Assembly (NCBI GenBank): GCA_014925825.1
Contig: JACGCK010000096.1
Coordinates: 113,536-177,535, forward strand
Length of the DNA stretch: 64,000 bases
DNA from: Pholiota molesta
Taxonomy: Eukaryota > Basidiomycota > Agaricomycetes > Agaricales > Strophariaceae
Reading direction: 5' to 3'
Shown: one piece after another, positions 12,729-24,759 of the stretch
How positions within the stretch are numbered: the first letter of the stretch is position 1
Layout: every line of letters begins with the position of its first letter
Translations under genes and position numbers: made by a program
The notes under the pieces: model-generated
Databases searched by the model: none
The model's input: only the letters and a program-made list of their open reading frames with translations
What the model was told of the DNA's origin: nothing

Positions 12729-14873
12729 CTAAGCACAATACAAATCCACAAATCTCTTCACGTCTCTAACCGCCAACCCATCCTCCGTCCACGCCTTCCC
12801 AAAATACCCTGAATCCGCCTCGCATTCGCCCTCTTCCTCTGCCCCACCGCACCCCGCGCGTCATGTACCACCGCCAAGATCTCCGCGCGCACCGCCTCGC
12901 CGTGCCCTTCGGCGCCATCAGTCCGCCCGTGCGCAGAAGGGGCTTCGTCCGAGGGCGCCTGTGCGCACTTGGAGCAGCTCGAAGGCGACGTCGAGCGTGA
13001 GCGTGAGGTAAGCGGCGTTGAACGGCTGATCGGAGGTGAATGGGTAGCAGATCCTAGTAAAGAGAACGCGGAAGGTTTAGTGGGTGGGTGCGATACGTGG
13101 AATGTGCACAGAGAATGGATGGAATGGAAGGGTACGTACATAGGAACGCCGCTTGAGAGAGCCTCGGTCGTGCTTCCCTGCCGCAGTGCGTGAGGAACCA
13201 GCCAAGTGCCTATGTGTATATTATAAGATGGCGTTTGAGTAGAACATCGGAAAAAGATGCACCGGGTGGTTCAGTATGTATTGCTGTGGAACCCATTTGG
13301 CCAGTAGACCCTTCGAAGAGGACTTAAGGTTTTCTGGAAGCTTGGCGGCAGGGGATCCATATGCAAAATCTATTAGTGAAGATAAGATTTAGATAAGGTC
13401 AATGACAACGACAAAAACAAACGATGCAGAGCGTACAAAGGGAAATCTTTCTCGATCATCACGTTCAGGATCTCCTCACAAAGGAATTATCTGGGGGCCA
13501 ATAAGTCGATCCAAACGAAATCTGGAAAAATCGTTGGCGAACATGAGTTTTTATTTTCGAAAACTTGCACCATGGATATCATGGACGTACGAAAATGACC
13601 GACTCCTTTCCATACTTGTCTAGAGCATTTTCAAGGAAAAGCTCGACATCAGTCTGTTCGGCGCTATGCTCTATTTCGTAGCGCCACCTCCGTTTGTCAA
13701 CTTCTGCGATTTCACCAACTCTCCGCTCTTGAAATCTACTGGGACGGTGGGCCGATCGAGAAGAACGCCTTGCCCATTCCGCCGAGCCAGGAGCGCAGCG
13801 TCTCGATGAAGACGGCCTCGTACGCTTCGGAAGTGTTAATAATCGTGCCGTCGCTGTCGTTTAGGGTTCTGCATCCATAATAACGATCAATGAATGATAT
13901 GTTCGCGAAGACAAAAAACTGACTGGAATAATTTGCCCTCCATGGTGTTGAATAGCGGTTCGGAGAAGGGCAACTAACCTCTAAGTTAATGAAGAGTCGG
14001 GAATTAAGTAACGGCCTGAAGTGGGCGCACCTCCTGGGGAATAGCTCATAGTCGAACATAGGCGGCATACCGGGATGTGAACTACCTCGCCAGAAACCTG
14101 CCGTATTCCTAGAAAAACATAATCTCAGCATTACGCATTACGCTAATCGTTGCAACAGGAAAAACGAAATGGATGCTTACCGCCTCGATAAACCTCTCCA
14201 ACACTGCACCCTCTCCTGCTGCCTCGAAGTTCGTCTTCGCGCGGCCGGCGACATCCCCAAGGCCGCCGACGTTTTCGGGGCAGTAGTACCGGATGATGAC
14301 GGGTGCGCTGCCTGTGACCCATGCGAAGATGGGGACGCGATCGCCTGTGAGGAGGCGCGTGGAGTGGAGTTGAGCAGGTGCGAGGAACTGTTGTGGATGC
14401 AATGGGCATTGAATAAGATATGTAAGAGATTTGATGGAACAGTGCGTACATCCAGAATGACCGCAGATGGAAATGGAGCGGGTCATATACCTGGCCCGTG
14501 GTACAGGTGAGCGATTCGCCCGCTATGAGGGCCTTGTAGGGCGCATCGTATACTGTGGTGTAAGCCGCAATGACTTTAGGGAGGTCGGCATTGTCCCTGT
14601 TGGAGTCAAGGATGGAGATAATTCTGCCCAAATTGAATCATCAGCTACGCGCGTAACAACTTGAATTAACACGGAAACCAACCTGATATCTTTGAGTGAT
14701 TCTTCTTCACCCTCAATGTATTGCCTCGATATCTCTGCTTTGACCTTGGCAAGAAGCAGCTCAGCAACGAAGAAGTAACAAGGCAGCCGCTCTGCTTTGC
14801 AACTTGGCGATGAAGACGCACAAAGGACGCGTATGACCCCAGAGGGGAGGGAAATTACGACGAGATGGCTCAT
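12729..14873 (-). CDS. Second UDP-glycosyltransferase-type (GT1) enzyme, frame breaks present
   Basis: A GT1 enzyme of a different subgroup from the neighbour. It starts MSHLVVISLPS at 14873 and continues with TFFVAELLLAKVKAEI-like sequence, PVIIRYYCPENVGGLGD, HPGMPPMFDYELFPR, NDSDGTIINTSEAYEAVF and FSIGPPSQ. After an intron with donor at about 13595 comes ISFGSTYWPPDNSFVEE, then AKWVPQQYILNHP. After a further intron come LGWFLTHCG with STTEALSSGVP, then YPFTSDQPFNAAYLTLTLDV and finally DGLAVRDVKRFVDLYCA. WxPQ..HP..GxFxTHCG is the sugar-donor motif of GT1 enzymes. Frame slips of one base occur near 14836-14846, near 13475 (FV-EEIL), near 13175 (after THCG) and elsewhere, and some compensate each other. 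Probably a functional gene if the slips are sequencing errors. The exon map is approximate. Confidence 0.78.
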
Positions 14874-15411
14874 TCCAAAAGTTGCGTATTGTCTTGCGGA
14901 GTTGTGCGATGGAATGAGAATTTATGTATGTGCTTTCTGGGATATCACAAAACAGGTAAGCCAGGGCTTCAACTACATGATACTTTGTTCAAGTCACTCT
15001 GAAAAGTTTCGTTCATCAGAGAAGTACTGATGCCGCATGCGTGTCGCGGTCTGTCGCGGTGTATGGGAAAATAATCGGGTTAACATAAGATTGCTGTATG
15101 GAACGCGATAACGACTTGGCAAACTTAGCTCATTTCCATCCGACATCCGAGACGCTCGCAGTAAAGGCATCTCCGGGGCGGGATAGACGGGGTTGCCGTT
15201 CGCCAGCTGGTTCGAAGGATGTGTCCAAGATGTGTCACGGTTCTGGACGTCTGAGCGATAAGGACGCGTGACAGAGTGACGGTCACAACAAAATGTTGAG
15301 TGACATGTGACAGAAGATCTCATACCCGCAACATACCCGTCTAACTGGTTCGAAGTTCGAACACCTCGCATCGCTAACTCTGCTAGGTGAATTCCCAGCG
15401 TAATGTTGGCT

Positions 15412-15418
15412 TATAAAT
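15412..15418 (+). promoter_or_regulatory. TATA-like box of the ABC transporter gene
   Basis: TATAAAT lies 75 bp upstream of the ATG at 15493, a normal distance for a fungal core promoter. Upstream (about 15040-15320) are several short GTGACA/GTCGCGG repeats that could be activator sites. This is not testable from sequence alone. Confidence 0.5.
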
Positions 15419-15492
15419 GCAGAAGATACGGGGATACGTGGAGAATTTGTGGTATCATAACGCACAAACGGGCCTTGGCACTGCAGCACACC

Positions 15493-18400
15493 ATGGCCAG
15501 CAGTCCACCGACGACCAAGAGCTCAGACAACGAGAAGGCGAAAGACAACGAAGAAGCGGCTGTTATTGATGCTGTAGCCGACTCTAGCAATCCTAAGGAT
15601 GATGCGCCCAACGATTCGTTCCCTCCGGTGCCCTTCTTCTCCCTTTCCGCTTCCAAACACCTCTGGAGACCACACTTAACATCATCGGCCTCGTCGCAGC
15701 AGCAGCTGCAGGCGCTGCTCAGCCCCTCATGTCTCTCTTATTTGGCAACCTCACGCAGGCCTTCATTCAGTTTGGAGCCGACGTTTCGCATGGCAAAGAT
15801 GTCTCCCAATCAGCGCAGAAGTTTAAGGATGCATCTGCAAAGGACGCCTTATATATATTCATCATCGGTGGGTAATGCTTGTTTATCAGGTCGATCCATG
15901 TTAAACTGGTCAACTCAGGCATCGGTATGGGATTCAGCACATGGTTATTTATGGCCATTTGGACGTACACCGGCGAAGTAAACGCGAAACGTCTACGCGA
16001 GCGCTACCTGCAAGCGATCTTGCGCCAGGATATCGCGTATTTTGATAATGTCGGGGCGGGAGAGGTGGCCACGCGTATTCAATCTGATACTCGTATGTTC
16101 ATTATTTCTCTAATGTTGCAAAATAAATTAATGCGCTGTATGATTAAATAGACTTGGTTCAGCAGGGTACCTCGGAGAAGGTGGCAATGGCCGTAGAACA
16201 ATTCTCTTCCTTTGTTACTGGTTTCGTCGGTACGCCCATTGCTCCTACTCTGATTCTCCTTTACTGATACAGTCACCACCTAGTTGCATACGTCCGTTCC
16301 TGGCGCCTCGCTCTTGCACTAACTTCTATCCTCCCGTGCATCGTCATCACCGGCTTCGTCATGTCTGCCCTCATGTCCCGCTCTATTCAACGATCCCTGT
16401 CGCACCTCGGGACTGGGGGCACGCTCGCAGAAGAGGCCATCGCATCTGTACGCACCCTTCAGGCATTTGGCGCGCAGACCAGGCTCGGAGCGATGTACAA
16501 CGAATTCAATAAGAAGGCCCTAGCGATTGAGATGAGGACGGCGGGCATCCATGGTCTTGGGCTGGGCTGTTTTTACTTTGTCGTCTACGCTGCTTATGGG
16601 TTGGGTGCGTTTTTACATTTCTGTCATAATGCGGATTCGGTTGTAAACGCTGGCTGTTCTTGTAGCATTTTACTTTGGTACGACCCTCATCCTCGATGGG
16701 AAGGCGACCGTTGGCGTTGTTGTCAACGTGTTCATGTCCATCCTCACTGGATCCTATGCTCTCGTCCTCTTGGGCCCCGAGCAGCAAGCTATTGCTCAAG
16801 CGCAGGGTGCCGCTGCCAAACTCTACGCTACAATCGATCGCGTTCCGACAATCGACTCCCTCTCCGATGAGGGTCTGCGGCTCGACGAGCCGTCAGGTGT
16901 GGGTGCACACGGCGAAAAAGAGACGAAGAAGGGCCAGGTCAAGTTGGAGAACGTTGTATTCCGATATCCCAGCCGACCGGATGTGCCCGTCTTGAAAGGT
17001 ACGTTAGCGCTTTCCCATTCCATCTTCTGCAATCACTGATTTTGATCGTACGTAGGCTTGACGCTCGAATTCGAAGCCGGCAAAACCAGCGCCCTAGTCG
17101 GCTCGTCCGGATCTGGCAAATCGACCATCATCAGCCTCGTAGAGCGGTTCTACGACCCTCTCTCTGGGCTGTCCTGCTTGACGGCCATGACCTCAAAACG
17201 CTGAACGTCAGTTGGCTCCGCGGGCAGATCGGGTTGGTCGCGCAGGAGCCGGTGCTGTTTGCAACCAGCATCAGGGGAATGTCGCGCACGGTCTCATTGG
17301 GAGTAGGTTTACTGGTCTAAGCCCTGAAGAGAAAGAGCAGAGGATCAGAGACGCCTGCGTCAAAGCGAACGCGCATGAGTTCATTACGGCGCTGCCGCAA
17401 GGATACGATACGCTTGTCGGCGAGCGAGGTTTCTTGCTGTCTGGTGGGCAGAAACGTGAGTGTCCATCCCTCTGTGAAACTTATGCTTGCAGCCAACTCT
17501 TCCGAAACAGAACGCATCGCCATCGCACGCGCCATTGTCTCCGACCCCGTATTCTCCTCCTTGACGAGGCCACCTCCGCGCTTGATACACGCTCAGAGGG
17601 CATCGTCCAGAACGCACTGGACAAAGCCGCCGCAGGACGCACGACCATCGTCGTCGCACACCGTCTCTCAACCGTCCGAGACGCGGATCGGATATACGTG
17701 ATGGGCCAGGGCGAGGTGCTCGAGTACGGCACGCACAACGAGCTGCTGCAGAACCCGGATGGCGGGTACTCGAAGCTTGTCGCTGCGCAGAAGCTGCGCG
17801 AGGCGCAGGAAGGCGGTGATATCGGCCCTGCCCACCCCAAGACCCGCTCATTCCTCTGCAAAGACAGACGAGTGGGGTATCGATCGGCAATGCCTCCGAG
17901 AAGCTATCGGTTGATTTGGCGAAGGAGGAGCAGGCCACGCTCGTGCCTGCACCTCCCAAGGCGTACTCCATGGCCTATCTGTTCCGGCGCATGGGGCGTA
18001 TCGGCAAGGCCAACTGGCTGCTCTATGTGTATGGCGGGCTCGGCGCCGTCGCTGTGGGATGCGTATATCCGGCGTTTGGGATTGTGTACGCGCGCGCGGT
18101 CACGACGTTCCAGATCGTCCCCGATGATCCTCAAACACGGCACGAGCTGCGGCAGCAAGGAAATAGGAATGCGCTGTGGTTCTTTGTTATTGCGTTGTTG
18201 TCGACGGTGGCGATGGCGGTTCAGACGTTCTTTTTGGCACGCTCGGCGGCGATTCTGACTAGCACGCTGCGATTCCTCAGTTTCAAGTCTATCTTGAGAC
18301 AAGACAGTAAGTTGCTTTTATGTGCTTGCGAGTATTTTTATGATTCTGATTTGGATGTTTCTGAAGTTGAATTTTTTGACCAAGAACGTAACAGCGTGAG

Positions 18401-20229
18401 TATTTCTTCAATATTCCAATGATAATCATTAATTTCTTGACTTTAGACTGGTGCCCTAACCTCTGGTTTGAGCTCCAACACGCAAAAAGTGAACGGCCTT
18501 GCAGGTATCACTCTCGGTAGTATCATCCAGAGCTGCACCACCATCGTCGCCGGTATGATCATCGGGCTCGCTTACGCACCCAAGCTCGCCGCCGTGGCCA
18601 TCGCCGCTCTCCCTTTCGTCATCGGCTCGGGATACGTCCGCCTGCGCGTCGTCGTGCTCAAAGACGAGGTCAACAAGCAAGCGCACGAGGAGTCGGCGCA
18701 GATGGCGTGCGAAGCAGTGGGCGCTATCCGCACGGTTGCGTCGTTAACGAGGGAGCGTGATTGTTGCGAGATCTATGAGAAGAGCCTGCAGGCGCCGCTG
18801 AGGCGCGCTACACATGCTGGTGTTGGGAGCTCGCTTGCGTACGCGCTGTCGCAGGCGCTGACGTTCTTCGTTATTTCATTGGTCTTCTGGTATGGCTCGC
18901 GCCTCGTCGCTGATCTCACGTACGACTCGAATGAGTTCTTCGTCACTCTCATGTCGGTCGTCTTCAGTGCTATACAGGCTGGAAGGTACGCAAGTGCGCT
19001 CTATATCTCAGATCAAGCATTGACTGGTTACTGATCTGGAATGCACAGTGTGTTCGGTTTCGTGCCCGATATCTCTGCAGCCAAGGGCGGTGCATCCGAA
19101 ATAATCACACAACTAGACTCGTTGCCTGCCATCGATGCTGAATCAACCAAGGGCAAGGTCCCGCAGGACGTGCGCGGTGAGATGCAGCTCCAGGACATAC
19201 ATTTCCAGTACCCTACGCGCCCGTCAGTTAAGGTTCTGCGCGGCCTGAACATCGTCGTCAGACCTGGAACATACGTCGCGCTGGTTGGAAGCTCGGGGTG
19301 CGGGAAGAGCACTGTCATTCAGTTGTTGGAGCGTTTCTACGATCCCATTGCTGGTCGCGTTCTGGTGAGCGTTTTTCTCGGATCCATTGCTCTTGCCAGC
19401 TCATTAATGTTCGACGATAGATGGACGGCGTTCCAATCGATGAGTACAACGTCCAGGAGTACCGCAAGCACCTCGCTCTGGTATCACAGGAGCCTACACT
19501 GTATGCTGGGACCATCCGCTTCAACATCCTACTCGGTGCAACAAAGCCCGTCGAAGAGGTCACTCAAGTTGAGCTCGAAGAAGCATGCCGAAACGCGAAC
19601 ATCTTGGAATTTATTGACTCATTGCCTGAGTATGATAATGCGTTAACTCGTCTATTAACCTTCGTTTACGTGTTTCTTTTACAGCGGATTTGAAACAAAT
19701 GTTGGTGGAAAGGGAGCGCAGCTTTCGGGTGGCCAAAAGCGTGTGTTGTCTTTCGTAGCTAAATTTCTGGGACGCTGATTCAAATACTCATTTGTTGTTT
19801 GGCTCAGAACGTGTCGCCATCGCGCGCGCATTACTGCGCAACCCAAAGATTCTTCTTCTTGACGAGGCGTAAGTGTTTCATGTTTGTCTCTCTCGTAAAC
19901 GTGCGCGCGATTGATTGGCATTTTCTTTCCTCGGAAGAACATCCGCGCTCGACTCGCAGTCCGAGAAAGTCGTGCAGGAAGCGCTAGATCAGGCGGCGAA
20001 AGGACGAACGACGATTGCCATCGCCCATCGGTTATCCACGATCCAAAACGCTGACTGCATGCACGTCGATCGATTTTTATTCCCTGGGTATGATGCTGAG
20101 ATTTTTGTTTGCAGCTACTTTTTACAAGACGGCCGTGTATTGGAGTCCGGCACTCATGATCAACTCAGCGCTAGGCGTGGTGCTTATTGGGAATACACTC
20201 AACAGCAGCAGTTGGTAAAATTGGAGTAG
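15493..20229 (+). CDS. ABC-B (MDR / P-glycoprotein type) full transporter
   Basis: A full-size exporter arranged TMD-NBD-TMD-NBD, the class used in fungi for drug and metabolite efflux, likely in the plasma membrane. It starts [17 protein letters not shown]. The first half has [17 protein letters not shown] and a [20 protein letters not shown] coupling helix. NBD1 has Walker [10 protein letters not shown] (about 17100), signature LSGGQK (about 17440), Walker [14 protein letters not shown] and the H-loop VVAHRLST. The second half has [20 protein letters not shown], then NBD2 with GSSGCGKST (about 19290), LSGGQK (about 19721), [17 protein letters not shown] and AIAHRLST. Short introns interrupt it throughout. 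Frame slips of one base occur in the first half, near 15644 (before TPLETTLN), 17166-17171 (before VLLDG), 17274-17277 (before NVAHG) and about 17860. The second half is clean. It probably exports the product of the P450/GT neighbours, which is inference. Confidence 0.88.
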
Positions 20230-20893
20230 GATTGATCATACGTAGATGATTAGTAGCCACGCAGCAGAAGGAGTCGCAGTGCAATATGGCGTTTCACGCT
20301 GGCATCAGCGCCGACGCTCTTCACCATTCAGCCTGTTATCATGTTACGTGTTTCGTGATTGAAATTTTGATAACAATCTACCAACTTCAGAGGCAGAGGT
20401 CAGTGAAGGGGGCATTATACTAACCAAGTATCTATACTATGGTGCATACGACGGATAGACTAGTAGTAATAATTAGTACCAATCTGTGATCATGATAGTA
20501 GTGCGAAAACCGCTAGTCTCGCCACAATCGAGAGTTACTACGAACCTGCGCACACTCAAAAGACTCGCATAAATCCGTCAGGTATTTGCAGAGATAGTAA
20601 CAAGAGTAAGCATCGTTACGGCACCACAATGGAAAACGCGAACTCCAACGTGGGTGCAATGAGATAAGTAGAGACTGGTCACAGCTGCACAGCTCTGCAC
20701 AGTCGCTCCATTGAGATCATTCCTATACATACTTAAGCGATGTTAAGGTTGGTTAAGGGAAACAGCATCGTGCATCACTCATGGTAGCTGAGCGCTGAGC
20801 GCTGAAACCCAATATAAACGATCCCATTTTCCTGAGCGCTGGAGCCCACATTCATCTTCCCACTATTGAGCCTTGATTGACCCACTGTCAGCT
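20230..20893. other. Intergenic region between ABC transporter and HHE gene
   Basis: No coding region is recognised. Close to its right end are GAGCGCT repeats (about 20790-20805 and 20835) and a TATA box. It likely contains the ABC gene terminator and the HHE gene promoter. Confidence 0.4.
20813..20818 (+). promoter_or_regulatory. TATA box of the HHE-domain gene
   Basis: TATAAA sits about 76 bp upstream of the ATG at 20894. It is preceded by a GCTGAGCGCTGAGCGCTGA direct repeat, which recurs in part just downstream of the TATA box. Confidence 0.5.
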
Positions 20894-21856
20894 ATGGCCT
20901 CTGGATTATATGAGCTGATACCCATCCCAAACACGCCGGTCCACTTCAGCCTCGACGACGGCAACGTTGCAGAGTGGATGTACATCGACATGGCGCTGGT
21001 GCACAACGTCATCATCCGCGGCGTCAACGCCATGTGGACGAGCGCCCCCTCCGTCGCGCCGGCCGACGTGCGCGCCTTCTCCGGTTACGCGCTCGCCTGT
21101 CTGCAGCTCACACACGCGCACCACCACGGCGAGGAGGAGGTCGTGTTCCCGCGGATGCAGGCGAAGCTCGACATGGGCCACAATTTGGAGCAGCATGACG
21201 GCTTTCGCGCGCCGATGCAAGCGTTCGAGGAGTATATGACGCGCGTGAACACCGGTTTAGAGGAATACGATGGCGAGCGCACGCGGGAGGCCATCCAAGC
21301 GTTTGGCGATCCTTTGGTCGACCATCTGAGGGAAGAGGTCAGATTTAGTTCATCTACCTCTTATGGCATTCTCACATATGCATGTTGGAACAGATCACGA
21401 CCATCATGCCGGAGAAGCTGAGTGTCTTTAGTAACGACGAGCTTGTGGTCATCTCAAAAGGTATTCGACGCCTCTTGGTCTGCCTCTTAATTTTTTTCCT
21501 TTCTGATCTAAGGCTTTCATTTGCAGCTCTCGAGGAACATATCAAAGGGGTCGGCCATTTCTTCACTATTTTCCCGGTTTTGTTGACAGCGCACGACAAG
21601 CCGATGCGCCTGATTGGGTACGAACGGTTGTGGCATGCAAACAATTTTTACCTACAGCTGATAATTTGTAGCCGCCCGTACCAGCACCCGTCAAATGGTT
21701 CGCCACGAATATTGCATTTTTCGTTAACAGAAGGTGGGGTGAGAACATGAGCGTACCCAAATCATATTTTCTGACAATTTCCTCAAATCTGAATTTAGTT
21801 ACTGGAAGTTTTCTCCCTACACGAGATCCGGCGAACCTCAAACTTACTCGCAGTAA
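20894..21856 (+). CDS. Hemerythrin/HHE cation-binding domain protein
   Basis: A small, soluble, probably di-iron-binding four-helix-bundle protein. It starts MASGLYELIPIPNTPVHFSL. HHE-type ligands follow the spacing expected for the family: ALVHNVIIRG (about 21000), THAHHHGEEEVVFP (about 21110), LEQHDGF (about 21185), DHLREE (about 21320) and, after two introns, ALEEHIKGVGHFF. The tail PPVPAPVKWFATNIAFFVNRR is typical of fungal HHE proteins, followed by YWKFSPYTRSG and TAA at 21854-21856. At the third splice site (21616-21618, GGG before TAC) the frame only works with one extra G. This is another single-base homopolymer deficit. Roles proposed for the family are oxygen, nitric oxide or metal sensing and storage; nothing here decides between them. 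Confidence 0.82.
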
Positions 21857-22261
21857 ACTGAGAAAGTAAAAGCGAGCTCTTCTCCTACATATATATGTTC
21901 ATTGCTTATATAGTTGAGTACTGTATGTTTGCTGCACGTGTACATCGTCAAGTAGATGGATGAACCGACGGTGGACACCCGTCGTAGATAAATAAACGGG
22001 AATCCGAGGTGTTGAATATCGCTAAATAAGTCGAAGGAAGATCATTTTGAATCTTGGGCATAAATCGCGTGCCTACATGTGGGGTGCTCGTGAAAAGAGC
22101 CGTCGAAAGCGTTCTGAGAGTTCATCAGGCGGATGCTAAGAAAGGAAGGCAAAGATGGACTGATAGAGACAATACTAATAGCTTTTTTTGGGTTCGAAGC
22201 GAAGGAAACACTGTCGTTATTTGTCAGGGAGTGGCTGCGGTCAAAGAGCTAGTAGGAAACC
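21857..22261. other. Intergenic region downstream of the HHE gene
   Basis: AT-rich 3' flank with no recognised coding or RNA feature. Part of it may be 3' untranslated sequence of the convergent minus-strand gene. Confidence 0.35.
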
Positions 22262-23560
22262 TTACGCATGCAGAGAACCTGAACCAATCGCATTTACGGA
22301 AGCCACACAATAAATAATTAGGTGTTCATTCTCGAACGTTGTGCCGCCCTTTGCAGAAAACATGGCGCACAGAGAGTCTGGTAAATGTAAATGCAGAGTG
22401 CGCTTACGCATGCAACTGGGGTCGAGGTCTGCGAACATGTTTCCCGACGTCAGTCTATGCGGGCCAAACGAGGAAGGACCCTGGACCGGTGTCTCGACAG
22501 GCGAGAGGCATAAATCAAGACGTTGACCTGGGTCGATCGCGCGCGCATAACATGGGGAGCTACCACCCACGATGCGAGGAAATGGGCCGCATAAAACATG
22601 CGGAATCCGTAGGGTCGTCCGGGGCGCAGCTTTCAGCTCCGCCATGACAGGTGCATTGAGCGGAGCCAAAGTGGGGTCCGAGGGATGTGGGATGGCATTC
22701 GTTTTAGGTGCGGAGGTGGATGACGTGGCGGAGGCAGCGGCCGCCTCGCTGGGCGGAGGTCAGGATGTTGACATGTAGGCGGCGCCAGATGCACGGATAC
22801 AGGTCCGGCGGGGGGCGGCTGAGGTGGGAGTTTTGCGCCTCGCTGAAAAAGCGCACTGACGGCAGATGGGATGAGAAGTTGGGTAGATTGTCAATGGCGG
22901 GCTATCAGCGAATAAAGTCAGCATACTTTGCAGAAAACGAGGGTCAGGGCGCATATATGCGCCTAGAAAAGAACGAAATACTCACTCCTCGGCCTCCAAG
23001 CACCCACTCGACTGTGCCCGTAGTTCCCTGCAGAAGAACGACGATTTCGACGGCGGTCTCCCTGCTCTTCCGCACCTCCCCCTGCGGGAGACACAACATA
23101 ACGTTGAAGCCGAGGCCCATCAGGGTGGAAGCTGAGAATTCGATGTGCCTTGGATGTGAAGCTGCTGTTCTTGGTGGGGTTGTTGTTGCTGGTGTTGTAG
23201 CGCGCCTTGGAGTCTTGTTTTTACCTCGTCTGTCGCCCGATCTCGGTACTTATATGCTATGGGTGAAAGGAAAGGTTGACCATGACAAAAAACGGTGTGT
23301 CGTCTTCGATCAACGATCGAATACCTCGCGCAGCTTCCGCCTCTCCTTGCCTTCCTCCGCCCGCTCGACGTGCGGGCCACTGACTGATTGACCCGAGTCT
23401 GGCTGCTTGTCGCTCGCAGGAGTATCGTCATGCGCAACGTTTGGACAAGATCGCCACCAGGCGATCTTATCCGTGGGGTCATGCCGGCCCTATGATACAT
23501 GCGGTACCAAATCTGTAAAAAAAAGAATAGGAATAGGGAGGGAGAATGAGATAGGTGAAT
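22262..23560 (-). CDS. Unrecognised multi-exon minus-strand gene (approximate bounds)
   Basis: Several minus-strand blocks look coding by composition and splice signals, but no family is recognisable. From 5' to 3' they include DKIAWWRSCPNVAHDD with HVERAEEGKERRKLREVFD (about 23480-23320), then ATTPATTTPPRTAASHP followed by IEFSASTLMGLGFNVMLCLP and AVEIVVLLQGTTGTVEWVLGG (about 23210-22990). Next come NSHLSRPPPDLYPCIWRRLH (about 22850-22780) and MAELKAAPRTTLRIPHVLCGP through to a stop at 22262. The Ala/Thr/Pro-rich linker separates two more ordered parts. The start codon and exact introns are not determined, and some blocks could belong to a shorter gene. No function is proposed. Confidence 0.35.
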
Positions 23561-24759
23561 GGTCCAAAACGTATTACCCACCTTGGATGGCAGTGGGCCC
23601 TAACCGGCATATTGTATGAATAAATGCGGCTACGCGCATCCTCCCGTTGATGTTTATCGAGCCCTACTCGTACTTCTATATGTACACCATTCTGCGCGCA
23701 TCCTGGGTACCTCCTAAACGAAAGGCGAGTCTTCTCTTCAACTTCTCGTTGGCATGACGTGCGGCTGGAGCTGTGGACTAGCTTACAAGTTCGGGCGCAT
23801 TGTAGAACGTAAGGAGGGTGTTGGCGCAAACCCAGTAGAGGAATAAGAAAAGCTGGGTCGTTAATGAATATTAATCAAGTTGTCCTCATAGCAAGCCAGG
23901 GACGAAAGGTAGGGAGTGTGAAGGAAGAACTTGAAGAAGAATTAGAAGAACCGACAGTGCGCTATCGCCGGTCCGACAGTGTCCCGACTTGTCCCGATTT
24001 AGAAACCGACGCGGCTAGCCCGAGTCTCCGGCCGTCTCTCCCGAGTCCCACAATCTTATTTCTACATTCGCTAGCCTTCTAAGGCATGACAAACACATAA
24101 AACTAAAGCATGCATATAATTATGGGTCGAATTAAAAGGGAACGAGATGAAAGCCAGAAAAAGTAGAAAGCTGTATACTTAATTTCAAAAAGTGAAACAT
24201 ATGATGTGTATTCGATGTACTTACTATTCACGTTGGCTGCTCAATATCATTCTTTGATACGATTCTTGACATGTACTTCAGATTGAAGAGGAATGCCTTG
24301 CAATGCCTTCTCCCTATGACGTGAGCACGTTGCTTTATTTAGACTTGTGTACATTTGGGCGCCTTCTTCGCGCGCGCTGTAGACAGTTGCCTGGATTCTT
24401 TCTTCCCTTCGTACTCCCAACACGATTCGTGTGGCCTCGTTTTTCCTCATAAGTTATGAGCCCCGAAGCCTAACCTCTTTATTTTGCCACTCCGCATACC
24501 TGTCTCTACAAGCTTTTTGCTCGATCACAACCTCGGGCCTTATTCCGCGCACTCGCACATCAGATTTTCTGAAGATTTTGTGGCAGGTACTGGTCTGAAA
24601 TTAGGGTTATATGGTAGGATATACAAATGATACGATTAATGCATAGATTCCAAAAACAACAGCGCGAGGCCGAATGTCCAACGACGCTTTTTAGAACGGA
24701 CCTTGCAAACACAAGTGCCCCCACCGACTATATGCGGGTATATAGCGCGCCACCCGCGC
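23561..24759. other. Intergenic region
   Basis: No convincing coding sequence. It has a short acidic-codon run near 23924-23955 (GAAGAAC/GAAGAA), a repeated CCGACAGTG element (23960-23995) and AT-rich DNA after 24080. It includes the 3' flank of the Sel1-repeat gene. Confidence 0.35.
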
